A stretch of 64,000 nt of DNA from Paraphaeosphaeria minitans (Eukaryota; Ascomycota; Dothideomycetes; Pleosporales; Didymosphaeriaceae): positions 4,712,001-4,776,000 of the forward strand of contig WJXW01000002.1 in the NCBI GenBank assembly GCA_015832175.1, given 5' to 3'. Shown here piece by piece: positions 25,201 through 37,746 of the stretch. Made by a program: the position numbers and the translations under genes. The notes under the pieces were generated by a model. The model had not been told where the DNA came from. It saw only the letters and a list, made by a program, of their open reading frames with translations, and did no database searches. Within the stretch, counting starts at the first letter, position 1. Each line of letters begins with the position of its first letter.

Positions 25201-25726
25201 CTAATTAGTAGTTAATTCTAATTAACTGCAAACTAGTAAGGTCTAAAGACAGAGCGCCCTATAAGCTAGATACATAGGCTCTATATTATTACCTTTACTA
25301 GAGATTAAATTTTAGATTATATAATAAGCAAAAATAAAGCGCGCACATCTATAAAGAGTTACATAATCTAGTCTAAGCTATTCTATAGAAAAGAAAGGAG
25401 ATAGTGAGCACATTTATAACCCTAAAAAACACATCGCATAATTAAACTAGCGACACACTAATGTAATCTAGTCGCACAATTTAACAAGACAATAATATAG
25501 CACTAGGACTAAGAGACTTCCTAGAGGAATCTGTATAAGAAGGAATTGCACAATAAGCTACTTAAGAAAATAACTTAGAATAGCTACACTAGGTAGAAGA
25601 AGTAGTAAATATTAGAGCTATTACCCTAAAGGGCGAAATTACACAAAGATACTAGATAGATAGAATAGACCTATATAGTAGTCTATCCCCTTTAACAAAG
25701 CGCATAAACACATATATAGTTTATAT

Positions 25727-26038
25727 TATTGGTTTGGCTTAATCTGCAATTAAGCATTTAAGGGTTAATAGTATACTATCGTGCAAAGGGTAAGAAGTAG
25801 GTTTAATTAATTAGGTCTTGTCTATTGTACAAAAGGGCACTAAGGGCTTTGTAAAGTCTCTGCCTCTTAGCGCTAACCTAAGCAGGGGGTCCTTGTGTAG
25901 GTCCTTATAGGTAGGTAAGGCCTTATAAAGTCTCTGCCTCTTAGCGCTAACTTAAGTAGTGGGTCCTTGTGCGGGTCCCTATAGGTAGGCAGGCCCCTAT
26001 TTTATTTAGTGCTATTTATACAATAAACTATATAGACA
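25727..26038 (-). repeat. LTR-B, 3' LTR of the nested element (312-bp form)
   Basis: Reverse complement of the LTR-B consensus, ending TATATAGACA. It contains the 74-bp unit twice. Confidence 0.85.
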
Positions 26039-28575
26039 CTAGCAACTTTTCTTTTATATAATAGCTTATATCTATTATACGCTTTCCCTTTCCTATCCTT
26101 CTCTATCTATACAGTTAGCCTTCCCCTATTAGAATAGGTTATAAAGTAGGTACAGTATTGCTGTGCAGTAGAGGTCCTATTTACACCTACTTTTATATAA
26201 ATAGGTAGTAATAGCTAACTTACTTAGTTCTTACTTTACCTCTTTACATAGTAGTAGAGTTGTATTACGTAATAAGGCTCTTTTTAGGCATGTGTCCTAT
26301 ATGTAAATAGAAGGTAGAGTGTTAAGTAATGCAATGCTTAGCGCTAGGTCTTAGTAAGTAGGTATAGAAGGATCGCTCCTAGTTGTACGATAAAGGTATA
26401 TAGTAGAAGTAAGGTATAAGGTAGCCTTCTATACTTCTTCTTTATTACTCTATTAGTCTTATTTATCTTCCTCTTCTTTTGTATAATAGTCTTCTTCCTC
26501 TAGCTCTTTTTTAAAGTTAAGGATGTATGCTTGTATATCTATAGCAGAGGGTTTATATTTATAGAAGTTAGCGTATAATAATATATATTACTTTCTAGCT
26601 CGCTAAGTATCCCTTAGTAGATAGTTAGTAGACTAGTATCCTTCTTTATAGTATATAAAGTATTTCTACTTTATATAAGAGCTTAAACTTCTAAAGTTAC
26701 CCTTTCTTTTTAGTCTAAAGGTTAATCTGCCTCTAGAGGGGCTAGATTCTCTTATGCGATTAGGATTATTATATTATTAATTAGTGTAGTACACCTCTTT
26801 ACTGTCTTAGAGGAATTATAACTTCTTCCTATCTTTAGTAACTTAGAGTAATATATAAAAGTCGCTAAGTAAGCCTTTTACTATATTTTTAGGGTTAAAT
26901 ATAGCTTATTTAAAGTTAGAATGGCTACAGTATACTTATATAATAGTAGTGTATAGTTATAGTTTACTACTAAAGCCTTATCTAAGAGCCCTTTAGGCTA
27001 AAGTAAGCTTATTAATTATTACTTCTAGGGCCTTATGCGATATAGTAGCTAGATTATCCCTTTTATAGCGTTTAAAAGTAAGAGTAGTCTAGTCTGTCTA
27101 GTACTAATTATAATTAACACTAGTGTTAAAGTGCCTATTTAGTCTGTTATATAATTCATCCTATAGAAGTCCTAGTCTAATATTGTGTAGGTAGTAGGTA
27201 CTCGCACGATTAGAAAGGATTCCTAGAAAGATGTTTATATACTAGTCCTATAGTATGCCTAGCCTATAGTATAGTTCTCTAAAGACTTTTACCTTATCTA
27301 CTAAGATGTTATATAGCCTACTAGTGTAGTTATTCTCTTTACTCTAAGCCTTCTAAAAAAAAATAATCTTGTCTAGCTAGATATAAGCATAATCTCCTAG
27401 TTATTAAGGAGACTAGGAGTGTCTAGCCTCTTTATATAATGTGGTTTATTAGGCAAAAGCAGTCTAGGTTTTAGGCTACTACTACTAGTGTGGCTCTACA
27501 TATAGTGTCTTTGTCCTTACACGTATAGAGATAGGCCCTAGCTATGCTCTATATATATATATATTACCTATAGATAGTGTAGGTTGTATTATTAAAATTA
27601 TGCAAAGCAGTTTAGGTTACAGTTATAGCGTTATTATATAAAAGGTCTATAGCTTATAGTTAAGCTGTAATAGTTTAAAGAGTTTCTTTACATAGGTGTT
27701 CTTTATTATAGAATTAGTAGCGATAAAGCCTTCCTTTATAAGAAAAGCAATAAGCTCTCTTCTTACTATATAACTAATCTTATTAAAGGTTCTCTCCTTC
27801 TAGTTATTAAAATCTTTAGTAAAAGAAGAGATTACCTCTTTACCTTTAAGGCTGCTTACGCAATATTACGCGATTATATACACTATATAAGTGTTTAGCT
27901 ATTTTAGAAAAGGGGGTGGGTAGCTGTGTAGATCTATTCTATCTACCTAGTACTTTCGTGCGATCTCTCCTCTTAAGGTAATAGCCTTAATGTTTGTTAC
28001 TTCCTCTATTTATTAAATCTATATTACTTTAGCTTTATCTTTCTGCTAAGGAGGTAGTATTAATTATTGCGCGACGTCCTTAGGTTATAGTTCCTCTAGG
28101 AAGTCTCCTAGTCTTAAGGCTATATTATTATTATCTTTCTTAGTCGTGCGACGTGTTTACGTTTAGTTGTTACTAGTTTAATTGTGCGACGTGTTTACGT
28201 TTAGTTATCACTAGTTTAATTATATAATGTGTTTTTTAGGGTTGTTAATGTGCTCACTATCTTCTTTCTTTTCTATAGAATAGCTTAGACTAGATTGTAC
28301 AACTCTTTACAGATATATGCGCTTTATTTCTACTTATTATATAATCTGAAATTTGATCTCTAGTAAAGGTATTATCTCCTTTCTTTTCTATAGAATAGCT
28401 TAGACTAGATTATGTAACTCTTTACAAATGTGCGCGCTTTGTTTCTACTTATTGTACAATCTAAAATTCAATCTCTAGTAAAGGTAATAATATAGAGCCT
28501 ACGTATCTAGCTTATAGGGCGCTCTGTCTTTAGACCTTACTAGTTTGTAGTTAATTAGAATTAACCACTAATTAG

Positions 28576-28887
28576 TGTTAGTTTGGCTTAATCTGCAATT
28601 AAGCATTTAAGGGTTAATAGTATACTATTATATAAAGGGTAAGAAGTAGGTTTAATTAATTACGTCTTGTCTATTGTACAAAGGGGCACTAAGGGCTTTA
28701 TAAAGTCTCTGCCTCTTAGCGCTAACCTAAGTAGGGGGTCCTTGTGCAGGTCCTTATAGGTAGGTAAGGCCTTATGAAGTCTCTGCCTCTTAGCACTAAC
28801 CTAAGTAGTGGGTCCTTGTGCAGGTCCCTATAGGTAGGCAGGCCCCTATTTTACTTAGTGCTATTTGTACGATAAACTGTACGGACA
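28576..28887 (-). repeat. LTR-B, 5' LTR of the nested element (312-bp form)
   Basis: Reverse complement of LTR-B, starting TGTTAGTTTGGC and ending CTGTACGGACA. It contains the 74-bp unit twice and is followed by the TATAT duplication. Confidence 0.85.
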
Positions 28888-29263
28888 TATATACTTATTT
28901 ATTATTATATAAGCAGCCTTAAAAAAAGAAGAAGTAATCTTTTCCTTCTTAGAAAACTTTTTTAAATAGATAAAGAAGAACTTTAAGCAAATTAGCCATA
29001 TAATAAAATAAGAGCTTATTACCTATCTTATACAAAAAGAATTTACTACTCTAAACTCTATAGTAAGGGATATATAGTTAAAGAAGCTCTACAAACTTAC
29101 TTAGCTTAAATACAAGCTATAAGAACCTTATATAACACTGCCGTAACTTAAACCTAAACTGTATTATACTATACACATAATAGAACCTACACTACTTATA
29201 GAGATTCTATAAGTCGTAGGTGCATAGCTAGGGCATATACCCTAGTAGGCAAGGATAATAATA

Positions 29264-29674
29264 TATTAAGATCTAAAGGCTAGGCCTCCCAGGATCTTTA
29301 TATGTATCTATATTTGTTGTTTAAGCGGCACAGCACAAGAGATCACGTGACCTAATTAGTGTGATTAGAGCGCTAAGACAACTAATTAGACTAAGCACTT
29401 AATATACTAAGCAACTAGTTAGTGCTTAATTAGTTTAATTAGAGCAATTAGTCCACTAATTGCTTAAAATATATAGGAACGTAAGGATAGGCTCTCTATA
29501 CTTATATTTAATCTATTTATTAATCTATTGTTTAGATTCTAGTAGACTAAATTATTAACTCGTTACACTTCGCAAGATACTATTATAATAATAAGACCTT
29601 CTACCTTCTATAAGTACTCCTGCCTAAGAACTAACCTTAACCATTTAGGACTAGCTACTTTCTTAGATTTAACA
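29264..29674 (+). repeat. Gypsy LTR (5')
   Basis: 411 bp, TATTAAGATC...GATTTAACA. Its 5' (U3) half differs from that of the LTRs at 10250/16481, while the 3' part is shared with them. Confidence 0.9.
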
Positions 29675-32600
29675 TCTTAAACACCCTTAACATAAGTACT
29701 TTGCAAACTCCTACCTCTTCTACAGCTTTAGGTGCCGCTAAGATTACTTCTATAAAGGATAGCAGTAAGGCGCATAAACCTAATCTCTACTTTAGTAAAT
29801 AATCTTAAACTAACGTCTAGATTCTCTAGTTAGACTTCTACTTCTTTAACTTAGACAAACCCCTTAAAGATAAGAAAAAAGTTATCTTTATAGTAATATA
29901 TATATAAAGAGATGTAGGATTGTAGATCTATCCTTACCTTAAAAAATACCTAGGAATAGACTACAACAATAATAACAATAATTACGCAAATAAATACGCT
30001 AATATAGTTAATATTAATAAAGATTATAATAATTTTAAGAAATGCCTTAAACAAATCTTTAGGATTACTAATAAAGACTCTATTGCAAAAGCAAAGATTT
30101 AGACTATAACTTAGAAATAATTAGTAGCTAAGTATACAGCTAAGTTTCGCAGATACGCTATGTAACTTAACTAGGACAATAAATCTCTTTAGGACATGTA
30201 TAAACAGGGACTTAAATAGAAACTACGTAAGAAACTCTTACGTAGTAGTGCGCGAATTACTAACCTTAAAGAACTATATAAAGAAACTATTAGGATTAAC
30301 AAAGAATTGTTTTTACTATAATAGGAGCTCTACTAAAATCCTAGGGCAATAAGCTTTAGATAACTAGTAAAAGTGGTTTATAAGAACCTTATTAGAATTG
30401 TCTAAAGGTAACAGCTAAGGAACTACTAGAGATATAAACTAATAGAAGATATCTAGTTTAACTATATAGGTAAAGGAAAAGGAGGAAAAATAGTCCCTAA
30501 GTAGCCTAATAAACGCGTTTCTAATAGAAGTTAATAACTAATAACTAAGATCTGTAAATGCTTTACATATAGTAAACTAGGCTATATAGCTAGGAACTAT
30601 AGATTAAAGAACAAAGTCTATTAAACTAAGTTAAATATACTAACTATTAAGAACTAAGAACCTAATAAAGAATAGAAAGTTATTATAACACTATTTAGTT
30701 ACTAATGCGTTACACTAGAGTAAAGTAAGTAATTAGATTTACCTAACTTACAACTATATAAAGATCTAGAAGACGACTCTAATATATACCATAATATAGA
30801 AGACGTAGAAGAGATACTAAGATCTCCTACTCCTTACCTATAAAGTAGGCGGGAAGAAGACAACCCTATATCACCTAAGTATAAACTAAATATTTAGAAC
30901 TATAGAGAACTCTACTAGGCACTAAAAGAGATACAACCCTATAAAAATAAAGAATTAGACTACGTACTAAAGTAATACCTAGACTACTAAAATCCTACAC
31001 ACTAATTCTATATGTGGACGCATTACAAAGAACTAATATACGCACAATATAAGGTAGAGAAAAAAGAGAATAAGAAATAACCTAGAAGGAAACTGCGCTA
31101 TAAATAGATATAGATAAACTACCTTATCGCAGCTTACAATAAACACCTCTAGAATAAATAATAACTAAAATACTTTCCTCACCTTACGCTAAAAGGTTAC
31201 AAATACTATAATATACTTATTAATAGAGACTATATATAACTATACAAGTATACGTGTTTAAACTAAAACTATAAATACTACTATATAGCTAAACGTTTAG
31301 ATAGCTTTGTAAACTACCCTATATAAGAAGTAATAATAGAACTACTAATTTAACTAGTACACAGGAATAGTAAAGACTGTAGGAGGAAGAGTAACAGAAC
31401 ATCCTTATAAGAAGAAGAAGAAGACGATCTATATAAGCTATGTACTTAAGAATAATAATAGAAGCAGATACTCAGAAACGTATACTACGCACCTAAACTT
31501 AATTCTAACCTATATAAATAGATGTCTTTTTTAGGCCAAAACTTAGATAAGAAAACGCCTTTATTAAATTAAATACTATAGTAAGCACAGTATTAGTTAA
31601 GCTACTAGTATAGCTTAAAGGAATATAGGCTTAAGCTCTTATAGACTTAGAAGTAGAAAAGAACTTTATATTTTATTAGATAGTAAGACAAGTAAGACTT
31701 ATAATATTAGAGAAAAAAGTATCCTACATTATCTATATTACAAATAGATCCCTAATGCCTAAGACACCTTAGATATACTAGGAGGTTATTACTATAATAA
31801 TAGTCTAAGGATATAGAGAGGAACTTACCTTAGATGTCTTACTAGGATCTAAGTATAAGTTAGTCTTAGAATTACTTTAGTTAACAATACACAACCTGCA
31901 GATTAACTAGGGTATAAAGAAAATATTATTTAAACACTATAATTATGCATTATAAGCAAAGCCTACGCATTAACTAAAAATAAGAGTAGATAAAGGAGTT
32001 ATTAATAATATAATACTGTAATAGATAGTTAAAAAACGGAAGCATACCTTAGCAGACACTAGTAGGAACTACTAGGTTAAGAAGCGCGAGAAGGAGGACA
32101 ATAGCACACCCCTTACCTTACTAAGAGAGTACAGGAAATAAACACATATATTTATAGAAAAGGAAAGAAAAGCAAATCTACCTAAACATTAACCTTCAGA
32201 TTTTATAATAGACCTAGAAGAAGGGAAGACGCCACCCTTTAGACCACTATATAGTAAGATAGGAGAAGAACTCCTTAAAGAACGTAATTTCATTAAGATA
32301 AACCTTAAGAAAGGATATATATAACTATTAAAGTTACTAGTAGTAAGCCCTTTTATATTTGTTAAGAAAAAAGATAGATTAGACAGATATACGTTAACTA
32401 CTAACAACTTAACGATATAACAATAAAAAACTAATACCCACTACTGAACATTATAGAGCTACGAGATTAACTATCTTAAGCTAAGATATTTATAATAATA
32501 GATCTAAGAGACGGTTACCACCTTATACGAATTAAGAAAGGTAAAGAATAGAAAACAGTGTTTTAATCACGTTATAGACTATTTAAATATAAGGTTATGC

Positions 32601-34909
32601 CTTTTAGACTTATAAACGCACCAGCAGCTTTTATAGCACTTATTAATAATATACTCTGTAAACATCTAGACATATTTGTTATTCCGTATATAGATAATGT
32701 TCTTGTTTTTTCTAAAAATAAATTAGACTACACTAAGCATATATAGATAGTACTAAAAGCACTAGATAAAGTATACCTTTAAATTAAAATTAAGAAATGT
32801 AAGTTTAACGTTAAATAACTTAAATTCCTAGGACATATTATTACTATAAAAGGAATTAAGATAGCACTAAGTAAAGTTAAATGCATTAAGAACTGGCTAA
32901 TACTAAAGATAGCTAAGAACATCTAAGAATTCCTGGGATTCTGTAGATTTAACTAACAATTTATCCAAAATTACACAAAAGTTATAATACCTCTAATAAA
33001 TCTTATAAAGAAGGACGTACCCTTTAAATAGATAAATAAGTATAGAATATTATTCTAACTCTTTAAGATAGTATATATTATAGAACCTGTCCTTATTTAT
33101 TTTAGAAGTGATAAACCACTATGCTTTAAAATAGACGCTAGCGATCTTACGCTAGGCGCCTACGCTAAATAAGAATATAATAGTAAATAGCACCTAATTG
33201 CCTATTACTTATGCAAATTTAATAATGCTAAAACATAATATAATATATATAATAAAGAGCTCTACGCTATTATTAAAGCTTTAAAGCACTAGAGGATTTA
33301 CGCGCTTAGTTACTTAACGCTAGAAATCTATATAGATTATAAGAACCTTCTAAGGTTCATAATAACAAAAGAACTTACGCTATGGTAATAAAGATGGTCG
33401 TAGACTACTAGGTAGTATAAGTTTAAAATCATCTAGATAGCTAGAGAAGAAAATAGCAGAGTAGATACTTTTAGCTAACAAAGTAATCTAGTAGGAGAAA
33501 AAGTAAAAATCTTCTCCACAATCCTTTGCAAACCTAAAAATAGATCTCTAGAACTAATAGTAGAACTAAATTAACTTTTAGTAATTAACTAAGAAGTTCT
33601 AGAACACTTACAGACTAAGATTATCTAATAATACTATAACAATCCTATGTACAGACACCTAGGCATCACAAAAATAATAAAACTTATCTAAAGGAATTAC
33701 ACCTTTAAGGGAATTAAGGAAGCTGTAATAACCTATATCTACAAATGTGTAGAATACTAGAGAAATAAACACAGCACACATCTTAAGTATAGAGAGATAT
33801 AAGTAATTAGAATACTAATAGCACTATAGAAAGCCATCGCTATAGACTTTGTTATAGGAATTCTAAACTCTAAGGATCTAACAACAGGGATTAAATATAA
33901 TAGTATACTAGTAATAGTCTGCTAACTAACTAAGTATGTTAAGCCTATTCTATACCTTAAAAGAATAATGGCAAAAGAACTTGCTTTTCTTATTCTAGAC
34001 TAACTAATTAGACATTATAGAATCCTAAAAATAATTATTAGCGACAGAGATAAGCTCTTTACGTTAAATTACTAGACAACACTTATAGCCCTGCTTAAAA
34101 TAAAACAAAAGCTATTAACAGCTTACTATCTATAAATAGACAAATAGACAGAACGTATAAACTAAACTATAGAAACGTACCTACGCATCTACTATAATAG
34201 TTAGAAGAGTTACTAGGTTTTATTACTACCTATAGCATAGTTAGCCTACAATAACAAAGTATTAGCAGTATTAGGACATACACTATTCTATACAAACTAT
34301 AGAAGACATCTATATCTCTTTAATTAACAATTTCCTACAATAATTAAAGTAAAAGAAGCTATAGATATAGTAAAAAATATAAAGAAAATACACTAACAAC
34401 TCTAAAAGAACCTTAAAAAAGCTTAGTAGCAATTAATTTTATACTAAAACTAAAAATAAAAAATAGCACCTTAGCTAAAGAAGGGGGATAAAGTATATCT
34501 ACTTATAAAGAACCTTTAAACTTAGAAGAAACAACACAAGAAACTAAATTACTTTAAAGTTAGACTATTTTATATTTCTAAGTAAATATTACTAGTAAAT
34601 TATAAGTTAGAACTACCGCTAGATGCAAAGATACACCTAGTATTCTACGTATTACTACTAGAACTAGTAGACCCTAATACACTAGTTAAAACTACCTTCT
34701 ACTACTAGACTAAGGAAGAAAACAAATTTAAGGTTAAAAGAATTCTAGAATATAATTAGCATAGCAACGCGTACCTTGTTAAGTAGAAAAGTTACTTACA
34801 TAGCGAAAACACTTAGGAACTAGAGAACTACCTAGGAAACTATTAATAAAAGATTAGAGAATTCTATTAACAACCTCTATAGTATAATAATATTTATACC
34901 TAAGACAGT

Positions 34910-35510
34910 AAAGGCACTAGATTATCCCAGAATTCTAATAGGAAATCCTTAAAAGCGCTCTATATCGTAGGGGACAAAAGGGAACCTAAAGGAGTCTTAT
35001 TAACTACTAGATTAACAGCCTTATAAGATTTAGCCTCTTTAATATTCTTTTCCTTAACTACTATTATATCCTTAGCACGCTTATCTAGTAAGTCTATTTA
35101 CTAATATAACTAATCTTTACACGTATATATAACCTATAATTTCTCTAATATCTCTTTATAGGTTTTAAACACAGCCTCCTATATTTCTCTTAACTCTTTT
35201 ATCTATATACGCAATTTCTCTTTCTCTGCTAATAAACGCTTAAATTTAGACTCTAAAACACACGCATTATAACGTTAACCTTAATAAACATATTTCCTAC
35301 ATTTTCTAGACTAAACGTGAACCTTATAAATATAGTTATGTTTTATATATATTAAGCATTTCTTAACTATAACTTCGCCAAAGAAGTTAATAAAATTAGT
35401 TAGGTAATAGTAATAAGTAGTACTAGACTTAAAAGGTTATTTAGGCATAATATAAGTAAGCTAACACTACTTATAACGCAGGACAAGCTCTAGTTATAAC
35501 TAGACATAAG
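34910..35510 (-). pseudogene. Antisense zinc-finger/coiled-coil accessory ORF (degraded)
   Basis: It is the same antisense track as at 22985-23580, now on the minus strand because the host gypsy is on the plus. It sits between the chromodomain and the polypurine tract. CxxC-type pairs and a charged helical region can be followed through stops. A conserved position in several copies argues it belongs to the element. Confidence 0.5.
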
Positions 35511-35557
35511 ATATAGTTATATAATTGAAGGACAAATCCTAGTAAAGAAGGAGATAA

Positions 35558-35968
35558 TATTAAGATCTAAAGGCTAGGCCTCTTAGGATCTTTATATATA
35601 TCTATATTTATTGTTTAAGCGGCACAGCACAAGAGGTCACGTGACCTAATTAGTGTAATTAGAGTGCTAAAATAACTAATTAGACTAAGCACTTAATATA
35701 CTAAGTAACTAATTAGTGCTTAATTAGTTTAATTAGAGTAATTAGTCCACTAATTACTTAAAGTATATAGGAACGCAAGGATAGGCTCCCTATACTTATG
35801 TTTAATCTGTTTATTAATCTATTATTTAAATTCTAGCAGACTAAATTATTAACTTATTACATTTTGTAAGATAGTATTTTATTAACAAGACCTTCCACCT
35901 TCTATAAGTACTCCTGCCCGAGAACCAACCTTAACCCTTTAGGACTAGCTACCCTCTTGGATTTAACA
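35558..35968 (+). repeat. Gypsy LTR (3')
   Basis: 411 bp, TATTAAGATC...GGATTTAACA, followed by the TAATA duplication. Its sense 3' end keeps more G/C than the 5' LTR. Confidence 0.9.
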
Positions 35969-37434
35969 TAATACTATATATAGAGCTACACTAGTAGCAA
36001 TAGCCTAAAACCTAAGCTGTCTTTACTTAGCAACCTATATTATGCAAAGAGACTAGGCGCTCCTAGTCTTCTTAATAATAAAGGAACTATGCCCTTATCT
36101 AGCTAGATAAGATTATTCTCTTTTAGAAAGTATAGAATAAGGAGAACAACTATAATAGCTAACTATAAAATATACTAGTAGATAAGGTAAGACTCTTTAG
36201 AGAGTTATACTATAGACTAGGTATACTACAGGACTAGTATGTAAATATCTTCCTAGGTATTCTCTCTAATCGCGCGAGCACCTACTACCTTTACAATATA
36301 GAACTAGGACTTTAATAGGAGGAATTATACAATTAACTAAATAGACACTTTAACACTAGTATAAACTATAACTAATACTAGACAGACTAGACTACCCTTA
36401 CCTTTATATAATACTAGCAAAACAATCTTAGTAACACAGCGCACAAGACTTTAGATACAATAATTAATAAGCTTACCCTAGCCTAAAGAGCTTTAGGAGA
36501 AGGGTTTAGTAGTAAACTTTAACTACACACTACTATTAGTATACTAAGGCTATCTACACCTTAAATAAGCTATATTTAACCCTAAGAATATAGTAGAAGG
36601 CTTACTTAGCAATCTTTGTACATTACTTTAGATAGCTAAAAATAGGAAGAGTTCCTAGTTTCTCTAGGAAAACAAAGAAGTGTTCTACACTAACAGAAAA
36701 TATAATAACCCTAATTATATAAGAAGATCTAGCCTATCTAGAGGCAGATCTAACTTTAAATAGAAATCTAGATCTAACTTTAGAAGTTTAAGCTCTTATA
36801 TAAAGTAGAAATGTTTTATATACTATAAGAAGGGATATTAGTTAACTAACTATCTACTAAAAGATACCTAAAAGGCAAAGAAGTAGTATATAGTATTATA
36901 CGCCAACTTCTATAACTAGGACCCTACTACTATAGATATATAAGCATATATCCTTAACTTTAAAAGAGAGCTAGAGGATAAAAACTATTGCATAAAAGGA
37001 GAAGAAGATAAATAAGACTAATAGAGTAATAAAAAAGAAGTATAGAAGGCTACCTTATACTTTACTTCTACTACATACCTTTATTACACAACTAGGAGAC
37101 ATCTTTCTATACCTACTTACTAAGACCTAGCGCTAAGCATCGTATCGCTTAATACCTCACCTTTTGTTTACGCATAGGATATATGCCTAAAAAGACCCTT
37201 ATTATATAATGCAACTCTACTACTGTGCGAAAAAGTAGAGTAAGAACTAAGTAGGTTAGCTATTACTACCTATTTACATAAGAGTAGGTGTAAATAGGAC
37301 CCCTACTATATAGCGACACCGCACCTACCTTACAACCTATTCTAATAGAAGAAGGCTAACTGTATAGATAGAAAAGGATAAAAAAGGGAAGCGTATAATA
37401 GAGATAAGCTATTATATAAAAAAAAAGTTGCTAG

Positions 37435-37746
37435 TATTTATATAGTTTATTATATAAATAGCACTAAGTAAAATAGGGGCCTACCTACTTATAGGGATCT
37501 GTATAAGGACCCACTACTTAGGTTAGCGCTAAGAGGTAGAGACTTTATAAGGCCCTACCTACCTATAGGGACCCGCATAAGGATCCACTGCTTAGGTTAG
37601 CGCTAAGAGGCAGAGACTTTATAAAGCCCTTAGTGCCCCTTTGTACAATAGACTAGATATAATTAATTAAACCTACTTCTTACCCTTTGCACAATAGTAT
37701 ACTATTAACCCTTAAATACTTAATTACAGATTAAGCCAAACTAACA
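37435..37746 (+). repeat. LTR-B copy 2, shared by two tandem elements
   Basis: 312 bp, TATTTATATAG...AACTAACA, with the 74-bp unit duplicated. It ends the first internal region and starts the second, with no target duplication on either side. Confidence 0.85.

Larger units (their letters stand above)
25727..28887 (-). mobile_element. Complete gag-only LTR-B element inserted in another LTR-B copy
   Basis: 3161 bp with 312-bp LTRs in reverse orientation at 25727-26038 (3' LTR) and 28576-28887 (5' LTR). It is flanked by a perfect 5-bp duplication, TATAT, at 25722-25726 and 28888-28892. The internal part (26039-28575) carries a degraded gag-like frame on the minus strand with a zinc-knuckle-like cluster near 26640-26690. 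The leader near 28260-28480 is duplicated in tandem. No pol domain is visible, so it would depend on a partner element. Confidence 0.85.
29264..35968 (+). mobile_element. Ty3/gypsy chromovirus, full length, nested in LTR-B
   Basis: 6705 bp with 411-bp LTRs (29264-29674 and 35558-35968) and a perfect 5-bp duplication, TAATA, at 29259-29263 and 35969-35973. On the + strand, gag carries a degraded CX2CX4HX4C knuckle at 30553-30600. RT lies at about 32200-32850 with YIDN at 32687-32698 where YIDD is expected. RNase H is at about 33100-33400. Integrase (33560-34450) keeps AIDFVIG, SDRDKLF and TERIN around its D-D-E residues. A chromodomain lies at about 34725-34870. A purine tract (AAAGAAGGAGA) immediately precedes the 3' LTR. 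Stops are everywhere, so it is inactive. Confidence 0.92.

Noticed and set aside
24963..28887. DNA transposon with very long terminal inverted repeats
   Set aside because: The opposed ends are LTRs of two different insertions; the inner element has its own LTR pair and TATAT duplication.
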